Source: an uncultured Paracoccaceae bacterium (GTDB taxonomy: Bacteria > Pseudomonadota > Alphaproteobacteria > Rhodobacterales > Rhodobacteraceae). From it: a stretch of DNA of 64,000 nucleotides. A model generated the notes under the pieces. The model ran no database searches. It was not told where the DNA came from and worked only from the letters and a program-made list of their open reading frames with translations. Each line of letters starts with the position of its first letter. Position 1 is the stretch's first letter. Where the stretch lies: NCBI GenBank assembly GCA_947489445.1, contig CANLDN010000002.1, positions 255,501 through 319,500 on the forward strand. The letters run 5' to 3'. Shown here piece by piece: positions 8,617 to 17,270 of the stretch. The position numbers and the translations under genes were made by a program.

Positions 8617-10668
8617 TCAAGCACGTTTGGCAATGGGCGCGTTATTTGATCCTGCATTTAGGCCCAGCCAGTTACGAAACTCATCCGGCGGCATCGGTCG
8701 GGCAAAACCGTATCCTTGCCCTATGGCACAGCCCCTGCTGTTAAGATGCTGTGCCTGCGCATCTTCCTCAATACCCTCGGCAACAACATACAAGCCCAGC
8801 TCCAGTGCAAGGGCGAGTATCGCTCGTACGACGCTATCTGCATTGGTATCCGGTAGCGGGGCGACAAGTGACCGGTCCAGTTTGATACCTGCTAATGGCA
8901 ACTGCGTTAGCTTGGACAGTGAAGCATAGCCAGTTCCAAAATCGTCCAGCTCCAGTGCGATGCCGCATTCGGCCAAGCTATCGATATTGATGGCCGCCAT
9001 ATCATCTGAACCATCGATCAAAGTTGTTTCTAATACTTCCACAACAACTTGATCTGCGTTCAGTCCGGCGCGCTGCATTTGCAACAGGAACCGTTCCACA
9101 AGATAAGGGTCAGAGATTGTGTCTGGGGCGGCGTTCAACGAAACACAAGGGCGCCAAAGATCCGCGGTCTGCCATTCCAACGCATAATCCATGGCGGATT
9201 TCCAAATGGCATGATCCATTTCGATCATAAGCCCTGCACGCTCTGCAGCCGGTAGAAATTTATCGGGGGTAAGTAGGCCACGTGTTGGATGTCGCCAGCG
9301 GGCCAAAACTTCGGCACCATGCAAAGCCCCATCCACCAAACGGACCTGAGGCTGAAACCAAGGCTCAATCTCTCCGTTCTTTATGGCATCAACAAGATCC
9401 ATCTGCATCTGCTGCATGTTTTCGACATCATCGCGTAAAGATGGCGTAAACGCCTGTGCCCTGTTGCCGCCAGCATTCTTAGCGGTTTGCAAGGCTACAC
9501 CTGCATCTGCAAAAATCGTTAACGGATCGTGGTCATCATTGCTCGCATTCAGATAACCAATGCTTGCATTGACAAGCAGACGCCTTCCCATGATCTCGAA
9601 TGGTTCGGAAAGCGACGCAGTGATGCGTTTTACTAAGTCAGCCGTCGGTTCGTGGGTAACAAGAAAAAACTCGTCACCGCCGACACGTGCAACAATATTA
9701 TCTTCATCAACACAGCTTTGAAGAGCTTCTGCAACAGCGATCAACAATCTATCGCCATAGTCATGGCCTGCCGCGTCATTGACAGCTTTGAAATTGTCGA
9801 GCCCAACGAACAGAACGCCAAGATCAGAACCATGATTTTCTGCAATAGCATTCGCAAGGTATGTGGTTAGAAATCCCCGATTTGGAAGGCCGGTCAATTG
9901 ATCATGATTAACTAGCTGCTCCAGCTTTGCGTTCGTTTGTTGAAGTTCTTTTTGTGAGCTTTGCAATGCCAGGGTCTGCCGACGTAACCGACGGATTGCG
10001 GATTTGACTGTCAGTTGCGCTGGCAAAAAAATGAACATCGCCTCAAACATCAACACCACTGCCGACACAGCTAGCATGGCACGTTGCAAGCGCGCCAAAC
10101 GGCCCGCAATCATAATCGCCTCCGCTTGGATCATATTAGCAGCGCGAATGAGGTCGGCGCGTAAACCACCCATGCCATACATCTCGTCCAAACGGATTGC
10201 GACGCCTCTGCGCTGTTCATCCGACACGACTTCAAACCGCTGTGCAAGCAATACATAAGCGTTTACTTTGGTGTGAAGGCCGCCGGAACTGAAGTAATAG
10301 TCGTCGAGTTCATTTGACCAAAACCTAGAGGAAATAATGGATGCATGTTCCCAAGCGAAGTTGTTGATCGCCTTAGTCAGCGTGTTGAAATCAGTTTCAT
10401 CACCATCAACAATTCGGTTGGCAAGGGTCAGTATGTCCTGACCATGCATGACCTGTGAATTGCTTGTCTTGATGGTGGCGGCAGTGGTGATGCTACTGTT
10501 GGTTATCGTTCGATTGACCAAATGGGTCGTCGTGAGCAGCCCAAAAATAATGGCCAAAGCAATCGAATAATGCACCCAGAGACGCTCTGGGTTGTTGCGA
10601 CGCGCACGCGCGAAAGCATATTTCTTTATTTTCCCTACGACGTCCATCCATCGATTCCCATCACTCAA
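8617..10668 (-). CDS. Membrane-bound GGDEF-EAL protein (diguanylate cyclase / c-di-GMP phosphodiesterase)
   Basis: 683 residues. There are two membrane segments (about 33-52 and 190-215) around a periplasmic sensor loop, then a GGDEF domain with an intact GGDEF motif and an EAL domain to the C-terminus. The EAL signature reads EVL, but the other phosphodiesterase residues are present: the Asn in SLNAAPDT, the Glu in EVLETT, DDFGTGYASL, KLDRS and VVAEGIEE. No RxxD product-inhibition site is visible upstream of GGDEF. It is likely a signal-responsive c-di-GMP enzyme; which activity dominates cannot be told. Confidence 0.9.
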   Translation of the reverse strand: MSDGNRWMDVVGKIKKYAFARARRNNPERLWVHYSIALAIIFGLLTTTHLVNRTITNSSITTAATIKTSNSQVMHGQDILTLANRIVDGDETDFNTLTKAINNFAWEHASIISSRFWSNELDDYYFSSGGLHTKVNAYVLLAQRFEVVSDEQRRGVAIRLDEMYGMGGLRADLIRAANMIQAEAIMIAGRLARLQRAMLAVSAVVLMFEAMFIFLPAQLTVKSAIRRLRRQTLALQSSQKELQQTNAKLEQLVNHDQLTGLPNRGFLTTYLANAIAENHGSDLGVLFVGLDNFKAVNDAAGHDYGDRLLIAVAEALQSCVDEDNIVARVGGDEFFLVTHEPTADLVKRITASLSEPFEIMGRRLLVNASIGYLNASNDDHDPLTIFADAGVALQTAKNAGGNRAQAFTPSLRDDVENMQQMQMDLVDAIKNGEIEPWFQPQVRLVDGALHGAEVLARWRHPTRGLLTPDKFLPAAERAGLMIEMDHAIWKSAMDYALEWQTADLWRPCVSLNAAPDTISDPYLVERFLLQMQRAGLNADQVVVEVLETTLIDGSDDMAAINIDSLAECGIALELDDFGTGYASLSKLTQLPLAGIKLDRSLVAPLPDTNADSVVRAILALALELGLYVVAEGIEEDAQAQHLNSRGCAIGQGYGFARPMPPDEFRNWLGLNAGSNNAPIAKRA

Positions 10669-10799
10669 CCCAAACTGATTGCCTCAAATTGATTAAAGTA
10701 GCATTGATCTGACTCAGGCGTGCTGCTTCCGATAGGTTCACTCACCTACTTGGTCGCGCCTCTTGAAGCTGGGAAAAGCAGATTGAATTTGGTCTTAGC

Positions 10800-11291
10800 C
10801 TAAAGGTCAAACCGCTTTCTGATACGGTCCACTACTGTTCCATCGCGCAACGGAATGTCTTTCAAGCGATCATAATCAATAAATCCAAGCCTTGAATAAT
10901 AGCGCAGCCCAGAATCGTTATCCGCTCGGATTGTCGCGTCAATTGTTGCCACATCGGTGGCTCCTGCAGCTTCTTTGGTGGCGGCAAACATGTGTTTGCC
11001 CACGCCTTTGCCAGTCGCTTGGTTGGATACGAAGGTGGCGATGATGGCCCAGCCACTTTTCATAACGCCATCCGCCGGGCTGGGCCATGTAAGCGACTGA
11101 AAGCCGATAACAACGCCGGACTGATCGGCAACCTGACAGCTGATGGATTCCGGCGAGGCAATATAGTGTCTATACATCCGATCTGCATCGAACGGGCGCT
11201 GATGCGCTGTCGATCCGCCCAGCATAATTATCCGGTTCAGAAGTTCAGTCATGTCAGAGGCGTCTTTTCGTGTGGCATCTCGAATAATCAT
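10800..11291 (-). CDS. GNAT family N-acetyltransferase
   Basis: 163 residues from the ATG at 11291, which overlaps the HD-domain gene stop (ATGA); an upstream in-frame ATG at 11315 is less likely. It is a typical GNAT fold with the acetyl-CoA loop region at NQATGKGVGKHMF, followed by SGLRYYSRLGF near the C-terminus. PhnO/Pat-like members acetylate small amines or antibiotics; the substrate here is not identifiable. It is the last gene of a three-gene run with the HD hydrolase and the GT8 gene. Confidence 0.85.
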   Translation of the reverse strand: MIIRDATRKDASDMTELLNRIIMLGGSTAHQRPFDADRMYRHYIASPESISCQVADQSGVVIGFQSLTWPSPADGVMKSGWAIIATFVSNQATGKGVGKHMFAATKEAAGATDVATIDATIRADNDSGLRYYSRLGFIDYDRLKDIPLRDGTVVDRIRKRFDL

Positions 11292-11878
11292 GTCTGATCC
11301 ATAAGTACTTGACATAATTTTGCGAAATCGGCCCTTACCTTCGTCGGCGGACGTAACCGTATGGTCAGATTCATGGTCAGTTCTGGGTTTTGCTTGCCAA
11401 AGAATTTGTCAGCCTCGGCCTGCGTAAAGCCAGCGATCTGAACTGCCTCCAGCCATGCTGACAGTTTATCCGCCTTCTTGATTTGGCGCTTCACTGCCGT
11501 GGGGATTTGGGCAGGCAGGCCAAACCGCAGATGAATGGCAGCGGTGAGTCGGTCATCCAAAACGCCGTAACCCGGACCGACGGCGGCCTTGACCGGACCG
11601 ATCATGTCACCAATCACATATTCAGGTGCATCATGCAGCAAAGCTGCCAGCCGCCATTTGGCGTCAGCGTGAGGTTGCTGGTGTGTAAAAATCTCGGTTA
11701 CGAGCAAGGAATGCTCCGCGACCGAATACGCATAATCGCCCTTGGTTTGGCCATTCCAGCGGGCTACGAAAGACAAACCATGGGCAATATCCTCGATTTC
11801 GATATCGACCGGCGTAGGGTCCAACAGATCCAGCCTGCGCCCCGACAGCATTCGCTGCCATGCACGTGTTTGCTTCAT
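11288..11878 (-). CDS. HD-domain phosphohydrolase (YfbR/5'-nucleotidase-like)
   Basis: 196 residues. Metal-binding HD motifs are visible: H56 in YSVAEHSLLV, H82-D83 in LLHDAPEYVIGD and a later Asp in KKADKLSAWLEA. This pattern matches the YfbR/HDDC2 group of 5'-deoxynucleotidases rather than signalling HD-GYP proteins. It overlaps its neighbours by 4 bp on both sides (GT8 upstream, GNAT downstream), so the three are probably one transcript, although their functions look unrelated. Confidence 0.85.
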   Translation of the reverse strand: MKQTRAWQRMLSGRRLDLLDPTPVDIEIEDIAHGLSFVARWNGQTKGDYAYSVAEHSLLVTEIFTHQQPHADAKWRLAALLHDAPEYVIGDMIGPVKAAVGPGYGVLDDRLTAAIHLRFGLPAQIPTAVKRQIKKADKLSAWLEAVQIAGFTQAEADKFFGKQNPELTMNLTIRLRPPTKVRADFAKLCQVLMDQT

Positions 11879-12834
11879 GTCGCTACACCAAGATCATCTG
11901 GAAAGCGATCAAGATATCGCTTGAGTCTGCGGGCTTCGAACAATTTTCGCAGCCGCAGCTTTGGAAGTTTTGGCGCTGGCAGATCGCGCGCCTTTTTGAT
12001 CTGAATGGTCGGAAGTTCTGGGAAATGCTGGCCCAAAAACCCACGCATTGGCAGAGTATACCGAGGTGAAACACGTCCACGATTGTCGTTCCAGGGCTTT
12101 TTTGGTCCGATAAAGTGGGAGATTGAAACAGCAACCTTGTCGATGAAAGGAGGCGGACCGACGATATGTTGCCAGTTCCAGATCGGGCTGATCTCTTTCC
12201 AGTCGCCTTGCAGAACGCAGTTCAGCAATTGTTGGTCATGATATGTCATCTTGGCGATGTTTTCGCGTCCAAAAGCAATGCATTGGCCTAGTATCTCCTG
12301 ATCGTGGAATGCTTTCGTATCCACCAATTGAACGCCGCTGTTAAAATACTTGGCGTTAGGCAGGCCGTGATCCTTCAGTGCAGGTAGATGAAATTCGGGG
12401 TTCTTCCATTGCGCAAAGTCGCGGACTGCGGCGATCGCGTGGCCGCCTAAATCTATTTCAAACAGCGCCGCAAAGTCACCGCCATGGATGAAGATGTCAC
12501 AATCCAAATACAAGATTCGATCATATTCTTCCTTCAAAGCGGCTGGCAGAGCGAGCCGGTGATAGGCGCTTTCCGTGACACGACCATCAAGATAGAGCCC
12601 TTTGAAAAGATCACCCGCGTCCAAGTGGCACAATCTGACATCGAGATATTCCAACGACTTTGGAACGGCACAACCGTCTGGGGCACATATTAGAATGTCG
12701 AGATCATGAATGCCGCTACTGCGGCGCAACTGATCTGCGGCAAAAAGTGCGTAAGGTAGATAGTTTTCGTCGGCGCAGAACGCCGCCGCATATCTGCCCC
12801 TGGCTGGTCTTGATGAGCTCATCGTGACAGACAT
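11875..12834 (-). CDS. Glycosyltransferase family 8
   Basis: 319 residues. It has the GT8 N-terminal AAFCADENYLPYALFAADQL and the DxD metal site in ILYLDCDIFIHGGD (111-113); FNSGVQLVDTK and a HYI/SHFIGPKKPW-type C-terminal motif follow, as in LPS galactosyl/glucosyl transferases and glycogenins. The likely role is adding hexose to LPS or a related glycan. It is divergent from ahcY, with a 111-bp shared upstream region. Confidence 0.88.
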   Translation of the reverse strand: MSVTMSSSRPARGRYAAAFCADENYLPYALFAADQLRRSSGIHDLDILICAPDGCAVPKSLEYLDVRLCHLDAGDLFKGLYLDGRVTESAYHRLALPAALKEEYDRILYLDCDIFIHGGDFAALFEIDLGGHAIAAVRDFAQWKNPEFHLPALKDHGLPNAKYFNSGVQLVDTKAFHDQEILGQCIAFGRENIAKMTYHDQQLLNCVLQGDWKEISPIWNWQHIVGPPPFIDKVAVSISHFIGPKKPWNDNRGRVSPRYTLPMRGFLGQHFPELPTIQIKKARDLPAPKLPKLRLRKLFEARRLKRYLDRFPDDLGVAT

Positions 12835-12945
12835 TTTGTTGCGCCTTCATGAAAACGTAATGGACGCAATTAATACCAGCGGTTGGATTGTGGCAAGGCG
12901 ACCGCGATGGTATGGGGTCGCGAACCTGTTCAGGAGAGAAATAAT

Positions 12946-14334
12946 ATGTCGCAAGACTATATCGTTAAGGACATCGACCTAGCCGCCTTTGGCCGCAAAG
13001 AGCTGGATATCGCCGAAACCGAAATGCCTGGCCTTATGGCCTTGCGTGAAGAATATGGCGACAAGAAGCCCTTGAAGGGTGCGCGAATTGTGGGCTCACT
13101 TCACATGACGATCCAGACGGCTGTTTTGATCGAAACATTGATATCACTTGGTGCCGACGTGCGCTGGGCATCTTGCAATATTTTCTCGACGCAAGATCAT
13201 GCCGCCGCGGCGATTGCAGCAGGCGGCACGCCCGTATTCGCGATTAAGGGTCAGTCACTTGAGGAGCATTGGGACTATCTTGATAAGTCGTTCATGTTCC
13301 CCGACGGTCCAAACATGATCTTGGACGATGGCGGCGACGCCACGCTCTATGTGTTGTTGGGTGCGCGCATGGAAGCCGGCGAAGACGTACTGTCCGTTCC
13401 GACCTCCGAAGAGGAAGAGGTGATCAAAAAACAGATCCAGAAGCGGATTGCAGAGACCCCGGGTTGGTTTGCCAAGACAAAGGCCGCCATCAAAGGTGTG
13501 TCTGAGGAAACGACGACCGGTGTGCACCGTCTTTATGATTTGCATAAAAACGGCCAACTGCCGTTCCCTGCGATCAACGTCAATGACAGTGTGACCAAGT
13601 CGAAGTTCGACAACAAGTACGGCTGTAAGGAGTCACTGGTCGATGGCATTCGCCGGGCTACCGATACGATGATGGCGGGCAAGGTCGCTGTTGTCTGTGG
13701 ATACGGTGATGTGGGCAAAGGCTCCGCCGCTTCGCTGGCCGGTGCCGGTGCGCGCGTGAAAGTCACCGAGGTTGACCCGATTTGTGCCCTGCAGGCCGCT
13801 ATGGACGGTTTCGAGGTTGTCCTTCTTGAGGATGTGCTCGACTCGGCAGATGTGTTCATCACGACCACCGGCAACAAGGACGTCATCCGGATCGAGCATA
13901 TGCGCGAGATGAAAGATATGGCGATTGTCGGCAACATTGGACACTTCGACAATGAAATCCAAGTCGCTGCGTTAAAAAATCACAAGTGGACCAACATCAA
14001 AGAACAGGTGGACATGATCGAAATGCCGTCAGGCAATCGTCTTATCTTGCTTTCTGAGGGACGTTTGCTGAACCTTGGCAACGCCACTGGTCACCCCTCT
14101 TTCGTGATGTCAGCGTCATTCACCAATCAGGTACTTGCCCAGATGGAGATATGGAACAAGGCCGATGAATACGGCCCCGGCGTATTCATCTTGCCTAAGC
14201 ACCTCGATGAAAAGGTTGCGCGGCTGCACCTTAAGCGAATTGGCGTTAAGTTGACCGAGCTGAAGAAAGAGCAGGCAGACTACATTGGCGTGACTGTCGA
14301 GGGGCCGTTCAAGCCTGAACACTACCGCTACTGA
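12946..14334 (+). CDS. ahcY: S-adenosylhomocysteine hydrolase
   Basis: 462 residues from the ATG at 12946, chosen because of the AGGAGAG ribosome site about 8 bases upstream. It hydrolyses S-adenosylhomocysteine to adenosine and homocysteine with bound NAD, recycling the product of all SAM-dependent methylations. Visible motifs are the NAD-binding [10 protein letters not shown], the N-terminal [11 protein letters not shown], and the C-terminal KPEHYRY that completes the cofactor site. The leader contains a GCGACC/GGTCGC hairpin, but I could not match it to a known SAH or SAM riboswitch. Confidence 0.97.
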   Translation: MSQDYIVKDIDLAAFGRKELDIAETEMPGLMALREEYGDKKPLKGARIVGSLHMTIQTAVLIETLISLGADVRWASCNIFSTQDHAAAAIAAGGTPVFAIKGQSLEEHWDYLDKSFMFPDGPNMILDDGGDATLYVLLGARMEAGEDVLSVPTSEEEEVIKKQIQKRIAETPGWFAKTKAAIKGVSEETTTGVHRLYDLHKNGQLPFPAINVNDSVTKSKFDNKYGCKESLVDGIRRATDTMMAGKVAVVCGYGDVGKGSAASLAGAGARVKVTEVDPICALQAAMDGFEVVLLEDVLDSADVFITTTGNKDVIRIEHMREMKDMAIVGNIGHFDNEIQVAALKNHKWTNIKEQVDMIEMPSGNRLILLSEGRLLNLGNATGHPSFVMSASFTNQVLAQMEIWNKADEYGPGVFILPKHLDEKVARLHLKRIGVKLTELKKEQADYIGVTVEGPFKPEHYRY

Positions 14335-14340
14335 CGCCTG

Positions 14341-15123
14341 ATGCGGCACGCGAAACGTCAGGAAATGGCGCAGGAAGCTGCAAAGAAAAAGCGTCAGACA
14401 AGATTACGTAGCCGTCCCATATTGCGTGGGGCGGTCACGCTGACTTTCATAGGGTTGTTGCTTTATAGCGGTTATCAAATTTTGGCGCACCCTGACACGC
14501 CACTACCACCCGCTTGGAACCCTACAAAACCCCTAGCGATTGCTGATCCGATCACGCCGCTCACGTCTTGGAAACTGAACAGAACCGCAGCGAACGGGCG
14601 AAGCTGCCTTTCCGCCCTTGATGGCATTTCTGAATTACAAGGATTGAGCGATCTGGAAAGCTCTGACCAATGCCACATCCGCGATAGGGTGAGTTTACTG
14701 CGCGTTGGTCAGGCCCGTGTCGATGATCTTGAGACACGTTGTTCCATCGCATTGCGGCTGGCGATGTGGGAAAAGCACAGCTTGCAGCAGGCAGCGCAAG
14801 ATATTCTTGGAACCCAACTTACCCGCATTGATCATCTGGGCAGTTATAGTTGCAGACAAATGCGTACATCCGCAGGAACATCTGCACGGATGAGCACACA
14901 TGCGACGGCAGATGCGATTGACGTTGCAGGTTTCGGATTTGCCGACGGAACATCCGTCCGATTGACGAGCGGATGGAATAGCAATGGAGCGGATGCTGCT
15001 TTTTTACGTGCCGCGCGCGATGGTGCCTGCGACTGGTTCAATCTGACCCTTTCGCCAGACTACAATGCGCTGCATGCGGACCATTTTCATCTACAATCAA
15101 AAGGTTGGGGGCTTTGTAGATAA
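14341..15123 (+). CDS. Extensin-like family protein
   Basis: 260 residues. A basic N-terminus is followed by one membrane anchor (AVTLTFIGLLLYSGYQIL), a proline-rich linker, and the conserved C-terminal Extensin_2 domain: SYSCR, ARMSTHATADAIDVAGF, GACDWFNLTLSPDYNALHADHFH and a final WGLCR. The HxxxxAxD and HxDHFH residues suggest a metal site like that of D-Ala-D-Ala metallopeptidases (inference). It starts 7 bp after ahcY. An alternative start is the ATG at 14365. It probably acts in the periplasm on the cell wall. Confidence 0.85.
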   Translation: MRHAKRQEMAQEAAKKKRQTRLRSRPILRGAVTLTFIGLLLYSGYQILAHPDTPLPPAWNPTKPLAIADPITPLTSWKLNRTAANGRSCLSALDGISELQGLSDLESSDQCHIRDRVSLLRVGQARVDDLETRCSIALRLAMWEKHSLQQAAQDILGTQLTRIDHLGSYSCRQMRTSAGTSARMSTHATADAIDVAGFGFADGTSVRLTSGWNSNGADAAFLRAARDGACDWFNLTLSPDYNALHADHFHLQSKGWGLCR

Positions 15124-15282
15124 AAAATGACGCGAGATATCCAGCTTCGCGCCATTAACGTCGATGTTTGTGCTACGCAGTTGTACACCAGCATAAGGTC
15201 CATCCCACTCTTCTGCGAACACGACAGCGGGGATCGTTGCGATTGTGGCCGCGATTAATGGTTTATTCAGTGTCATCGCCAT
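15097..15282 (-). pseudogene. Remnant of an outer-membrane beta-barrel protein
   Basis: About 62 codons: a signal peptide (LIAATIATIPAVVFA) followed by EEWDGPYAGVQL, the usual mature N-terminus of Opa/OmpA-like porin-fold proteins. The frame ends after about 38 mature residues, overlapping the extensin gene tail by 27 bp, so nearly the whole barrel is missing. It may have been cut by a deletion that joined it to the ahcY-extensin region. It could still be expressed as a short secreted peptide, but no family of that size is known to me. Confidence 0.45.
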
Positions 15283-15540
15283 CTGCTTTATTGTGTTGAC
15301 CGCGCACTTACGATGGCTTCGGGGTGTCGGATCAGGAGGCATCATTGATTTTTCTGATCATCGCTGGTTCGCACGGGTTGCTTTTTGTACTGAGTACACA
15401 ATCCAGACCCGCAAGGCGGAACCTCGCCATGCTTCAGGCTTTTTCCTTTACGAATAACGCCATGTCCCTTTAACGTGCGGCCAACGCGGCGAAAACCGCG
15501 GCGTTTTACAATACATAACACAAACATCGGGGACATTCTC

Positions 15541-15882
15541 ATGGGTAAAAGAGACGATTTGATTGCTAAGTACGCGGACGACCTGAAAAACAAATGCGGC
15601 ATGACGCCAGACATGGATCTGCTGACGAAGGTCACAATCGGTTGTGGTCCGGCAATTTATAATGCAGACGCCTCGACCGTTGCCGGCAGCCAACCATCTG
15701 AGATTGAGACCGTGAAGACCAATTTCCTGATGAAGAAACTTGGCCTGAAAGACAGTGCTGAACTCGACACTGCAATCAACGATGTTCTTGAAACATATGG
15801 AAAATCCGAACGGAATAAGTATCGCGCCGTTGTCTATTATATGCTGACCAAGCACTTTGGAAAAGAAGCTGTTTACGGCTAA
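15541..15882 (+). CDS. DUF2853 family protein
   Basis: 113 residues from the ATG at 15541; an in-frame extension to 15475 lies in what looks like leader sequence. The pattern GKRDDLIAKYADDLKNKCGM, then AIYNADASTVAGSQPSEIETVKTNFLMKKLGL, matches DUF2853, small soluble all-alpha proteins common in alphaproteobacteria and Bacteroidetes with no assigned function. It is a single gene followed directly by a strong terminator. Confidence 0.85.
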   Translation: MGKRDDLIAKYADDLKNKCGMTPDMDLLTKVTIGCGPAIYNADASTVAGSQPSEIETVKTNFLMKKLGLKDSAELDTAINDVLETYGKSERNKYRAVVYYMLTKHFGKEAVYG

Positions 15883-15902
15883 ATCACGCCAGAATTCACG
15901 CT

Positions 15903-15930
15903 ACGCCCGCTGATCTTGGCGGGCGTTTTG
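15903..15930 (+). terminator. Rho-independent terminator after the DUF2853 gene
   Basis: ACGCCCGC and GCGGGCGT form an 8-bp perfect stem with an 8-base loop, followed by TTTGCATTTT. It begins 20 bp past the DUF2853 stop. Confidence 0.85.
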
Positions 15931-15989
15931 CATTTTGTTCCATGCGTCCGAATTAAATTTGCATAGATTTGCTGATGCTTAATGTTTGC

Positions 15990-16123
15990 ATGCTGTTCCC
16001 ATCATCATGTACCACACTGGCAGGACTAGTATGGTCCGGACCTAGAATTTCAAATGCGTGTGGTGGCTTAGGAGCACGCGGGGTGAAAAGAGGGTTCGGC
16101 CTGTGTCCGAACCCTCTTTTTTT
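15990..16123 (+). ncRNA. Candidate structured small RNA ending in a strong terminator
   Basis: No coding frame is convincing here, yet the segment ends in a terminator with an 11-bp stem that no plus-strand gene needs, because the DUF2853 gene already has its own terminator. Upstream, ACCACAC (16011-16017) pairs with GTGTGGT (16058-16064), enclosing a GGTCC/GGACC self-complementary core (16033-16042). An outer partial match (GCATGC near 15988 with GCACGC near 16073) would extend it to a rod. Family not recognised; the 5' end is a guess. Confidence 0.3.
16089..16123. terminator. Strong bidirectional terminator
   Basis: AGAGGGTTCGG (16089-16099) pairs perfectly with CCGAACCCTCT (16107-16117) around a 7-base loop. 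The plus strand then has a run of T; the minus strand has TTTTC. It sits 2 bp beyond the stop of the minus-strand DUF1761 gene, so it can end that transcript, and it can also end a plus-strand transcript from the 15.96-16.09 kb region. Confidence 0.85.
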
Positions 16124-16125
16124 GT

Positions 16126-16521
16126 TTAGAACAGCGTCAGCACTAGCCCAATAATTCCTGCTGCGGCAGTCGCATATCCCCCATCAATAACAGCCAACTT
16201 CCAAGGCCGGTTTGAATACCCGGTATTGATAAAAATCCATGGCGTGATGAAGAACAGACCGACGCCTAACCCTGATTGCAAGCCTTTGGCCAATGTGTTG
16301 ATACCTGACAGCGCAAATGTGTGGCGCATCATTCCTGCGACCAGCACAATACAGATGAACGATACGATGTATGGCGTCGGGCTGCCACCGTTCACCGGCC
16401 GACCATCTTCGCCGACCTCAATCCCGGCAGCGGCCATCCACGGTTTGGACAACGCCATGTAGTATGCAGCCCCAAATGCGAAGGCTGCGGTTGCAGCTGC
16501 AATCACTGAAACAAATCCCAT
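16126..16521 (-). CDS. DUF1761 family membrane protein
   Basis: 131 residues with four predicted membrane helices. The N-terminal GAAYYMALSKPWMAAAG and the later MRHTFALSGINTLAKGLQSGLGVGLFFITPW are the DUF1761 hallmarks. Function is unknown; members are small inner-membrane proteins. It stands alone between the bidirectional terminator and the EVE-YciI-gpsA-tsaD run. Confidence 0.85.
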   Translation of the reverse strand: MGFVSVIAAATAAFAFGAAYYMALSKPWMAAAGIEVGEDGRPVNGGSPTPYIVSFICIVLVAGMMRHTFALSGINTLAKGLQSGLGVGLFFITPWIFINTGYSNRPWKLAVIDGGYATAAAGIIGLVLTLF

Positions 16522-16578
16522 CGCTCCCTCCCAAGGTTTGGAATGTAGTGCGATTATGGCGGGTCAGAATGTCGCAGG

Positions 16579-16998
16579 CTAGGGTTTTGTCTCGCCCAGG
16601 TCGCAGATGATCTTCCATTCAGCTTCGGTAACGGGCTGTACGGACAGCCGAGAGTTGTTGACCAATACCATGTCCTGCAACCTCTGGTCGGCTTTGATTT
16701 GTTTCATCGTGACAGGTTTGGCAAAGGGACGCACCGCCTTGATATCCACACAGTCCCAGCGTTCATCATCCGTGGTGCTGTCCGGGTGCGCCTCGGCGCA
16801 GACTTCAACGATTCCGACGATTTCCAACCCGGTTCTGGAGTGATAGAAGAACCCCAGATCGCCTCGTTTCATGGCGCGCATATTGTTGCGGGCCTGGTAA
16901 TTGCGAACCCCATCCCATTCTTCACCCGCGTCGCCCTTGGCGATCTGTTTGTCCCAACCCCAGACGTCAGGTTCAGATTTAAAAAGCCAGTACGCCAT
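16579..16998 (-). CDS. EVE domain protein (Thy28-like)
   Basis: 139 residues from the ATG at 16998 (one codon longer if the ATG at 17001 is used), next to the YciI stop. It begins MAYWLFKSEPDVW and contains GVRNYQARNNMRAMKRGDLGFFYHS, diagnostic of the EVE/YTH-like fold, which binds modified bases (methylated or hydroxymethylated nucleotides). In bacteria, stand-alone EVE genes in conserved housekeeping clusters like this one (EVE-YciI-gpsA-tsaD) probably act on RNA modification; that is inference from context. Confidence 0.9.
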   Translation of the reverse strand: MAYWLFKSEPDVWGWDKQIAKGDAGEEWDGVRNYQARNNMRAMKRGDLGFFYHSRTGLEIVGIVEVCAEAHPDSTTDDERWDCVDIKAVRPFAKPVTMKQIKADQRLQDMVLVNNSRLSVQPVTEAEWKIICDLGETKP

Positions 16999-17270
16999 CA
17001 TCCAATTACCTTTTTCCAAGCCGTCAGTGTCACATCACTGAAAAGCCCCGCTTTTGCATATGGGTCGTTATCGGCCCAAGTCTGCGCCGCTGCTGCGTCT
17101 TCAACATCCAACACGATCAGTGACCCGCACATTTGCCCGTCACCATCCAGCAGCGGGCCAGCCATTTCCACCACACCGGTTTCGGCGATGTAAGCCAAAT
17201 GCGCTTCGCGATTATCCTTGCGGACTTGCAGGGCGCCGGGCTTGTCTTTGGTCATCAGGGCAAAGCGCAT
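16998..17270 (-). CDS. YciI family protein
   Basis: 90 residues, a one-domain ferredoxin-like fold. The RxxHLAYI region (REAHLAYIAETGVVEMAGPLLD) has the conserved His of the YciI putative active site, and NDPYAKAGLF is the second conserved loop. Biochemical role is unknown for most members. It follows the gpsA stop immediately and overlaps the EVE gene start, so it is part of one operon. Confidence 0.9.
   Translation of the reverse strand: MRFALMTKDKPGALQVRKDNREAHLAYIAETGVVEMAGPLLDGDGQMCGSLIVLDVEDAAAAQTWADNDPYAKAGLFSDVTLTAWKKVIG

Noticed and set aside
12835..12945. Possible SAH or SAM/SAH riboswitch before ahcY
   Set aside because: There is a 6-bp GCGACC/GGTCGC hairpin and a short CCTG/CAGG element near the ribosome site, but the conserved bases of the known SAH, SAM-II and SAM/SAH classes as I remember them are not there.
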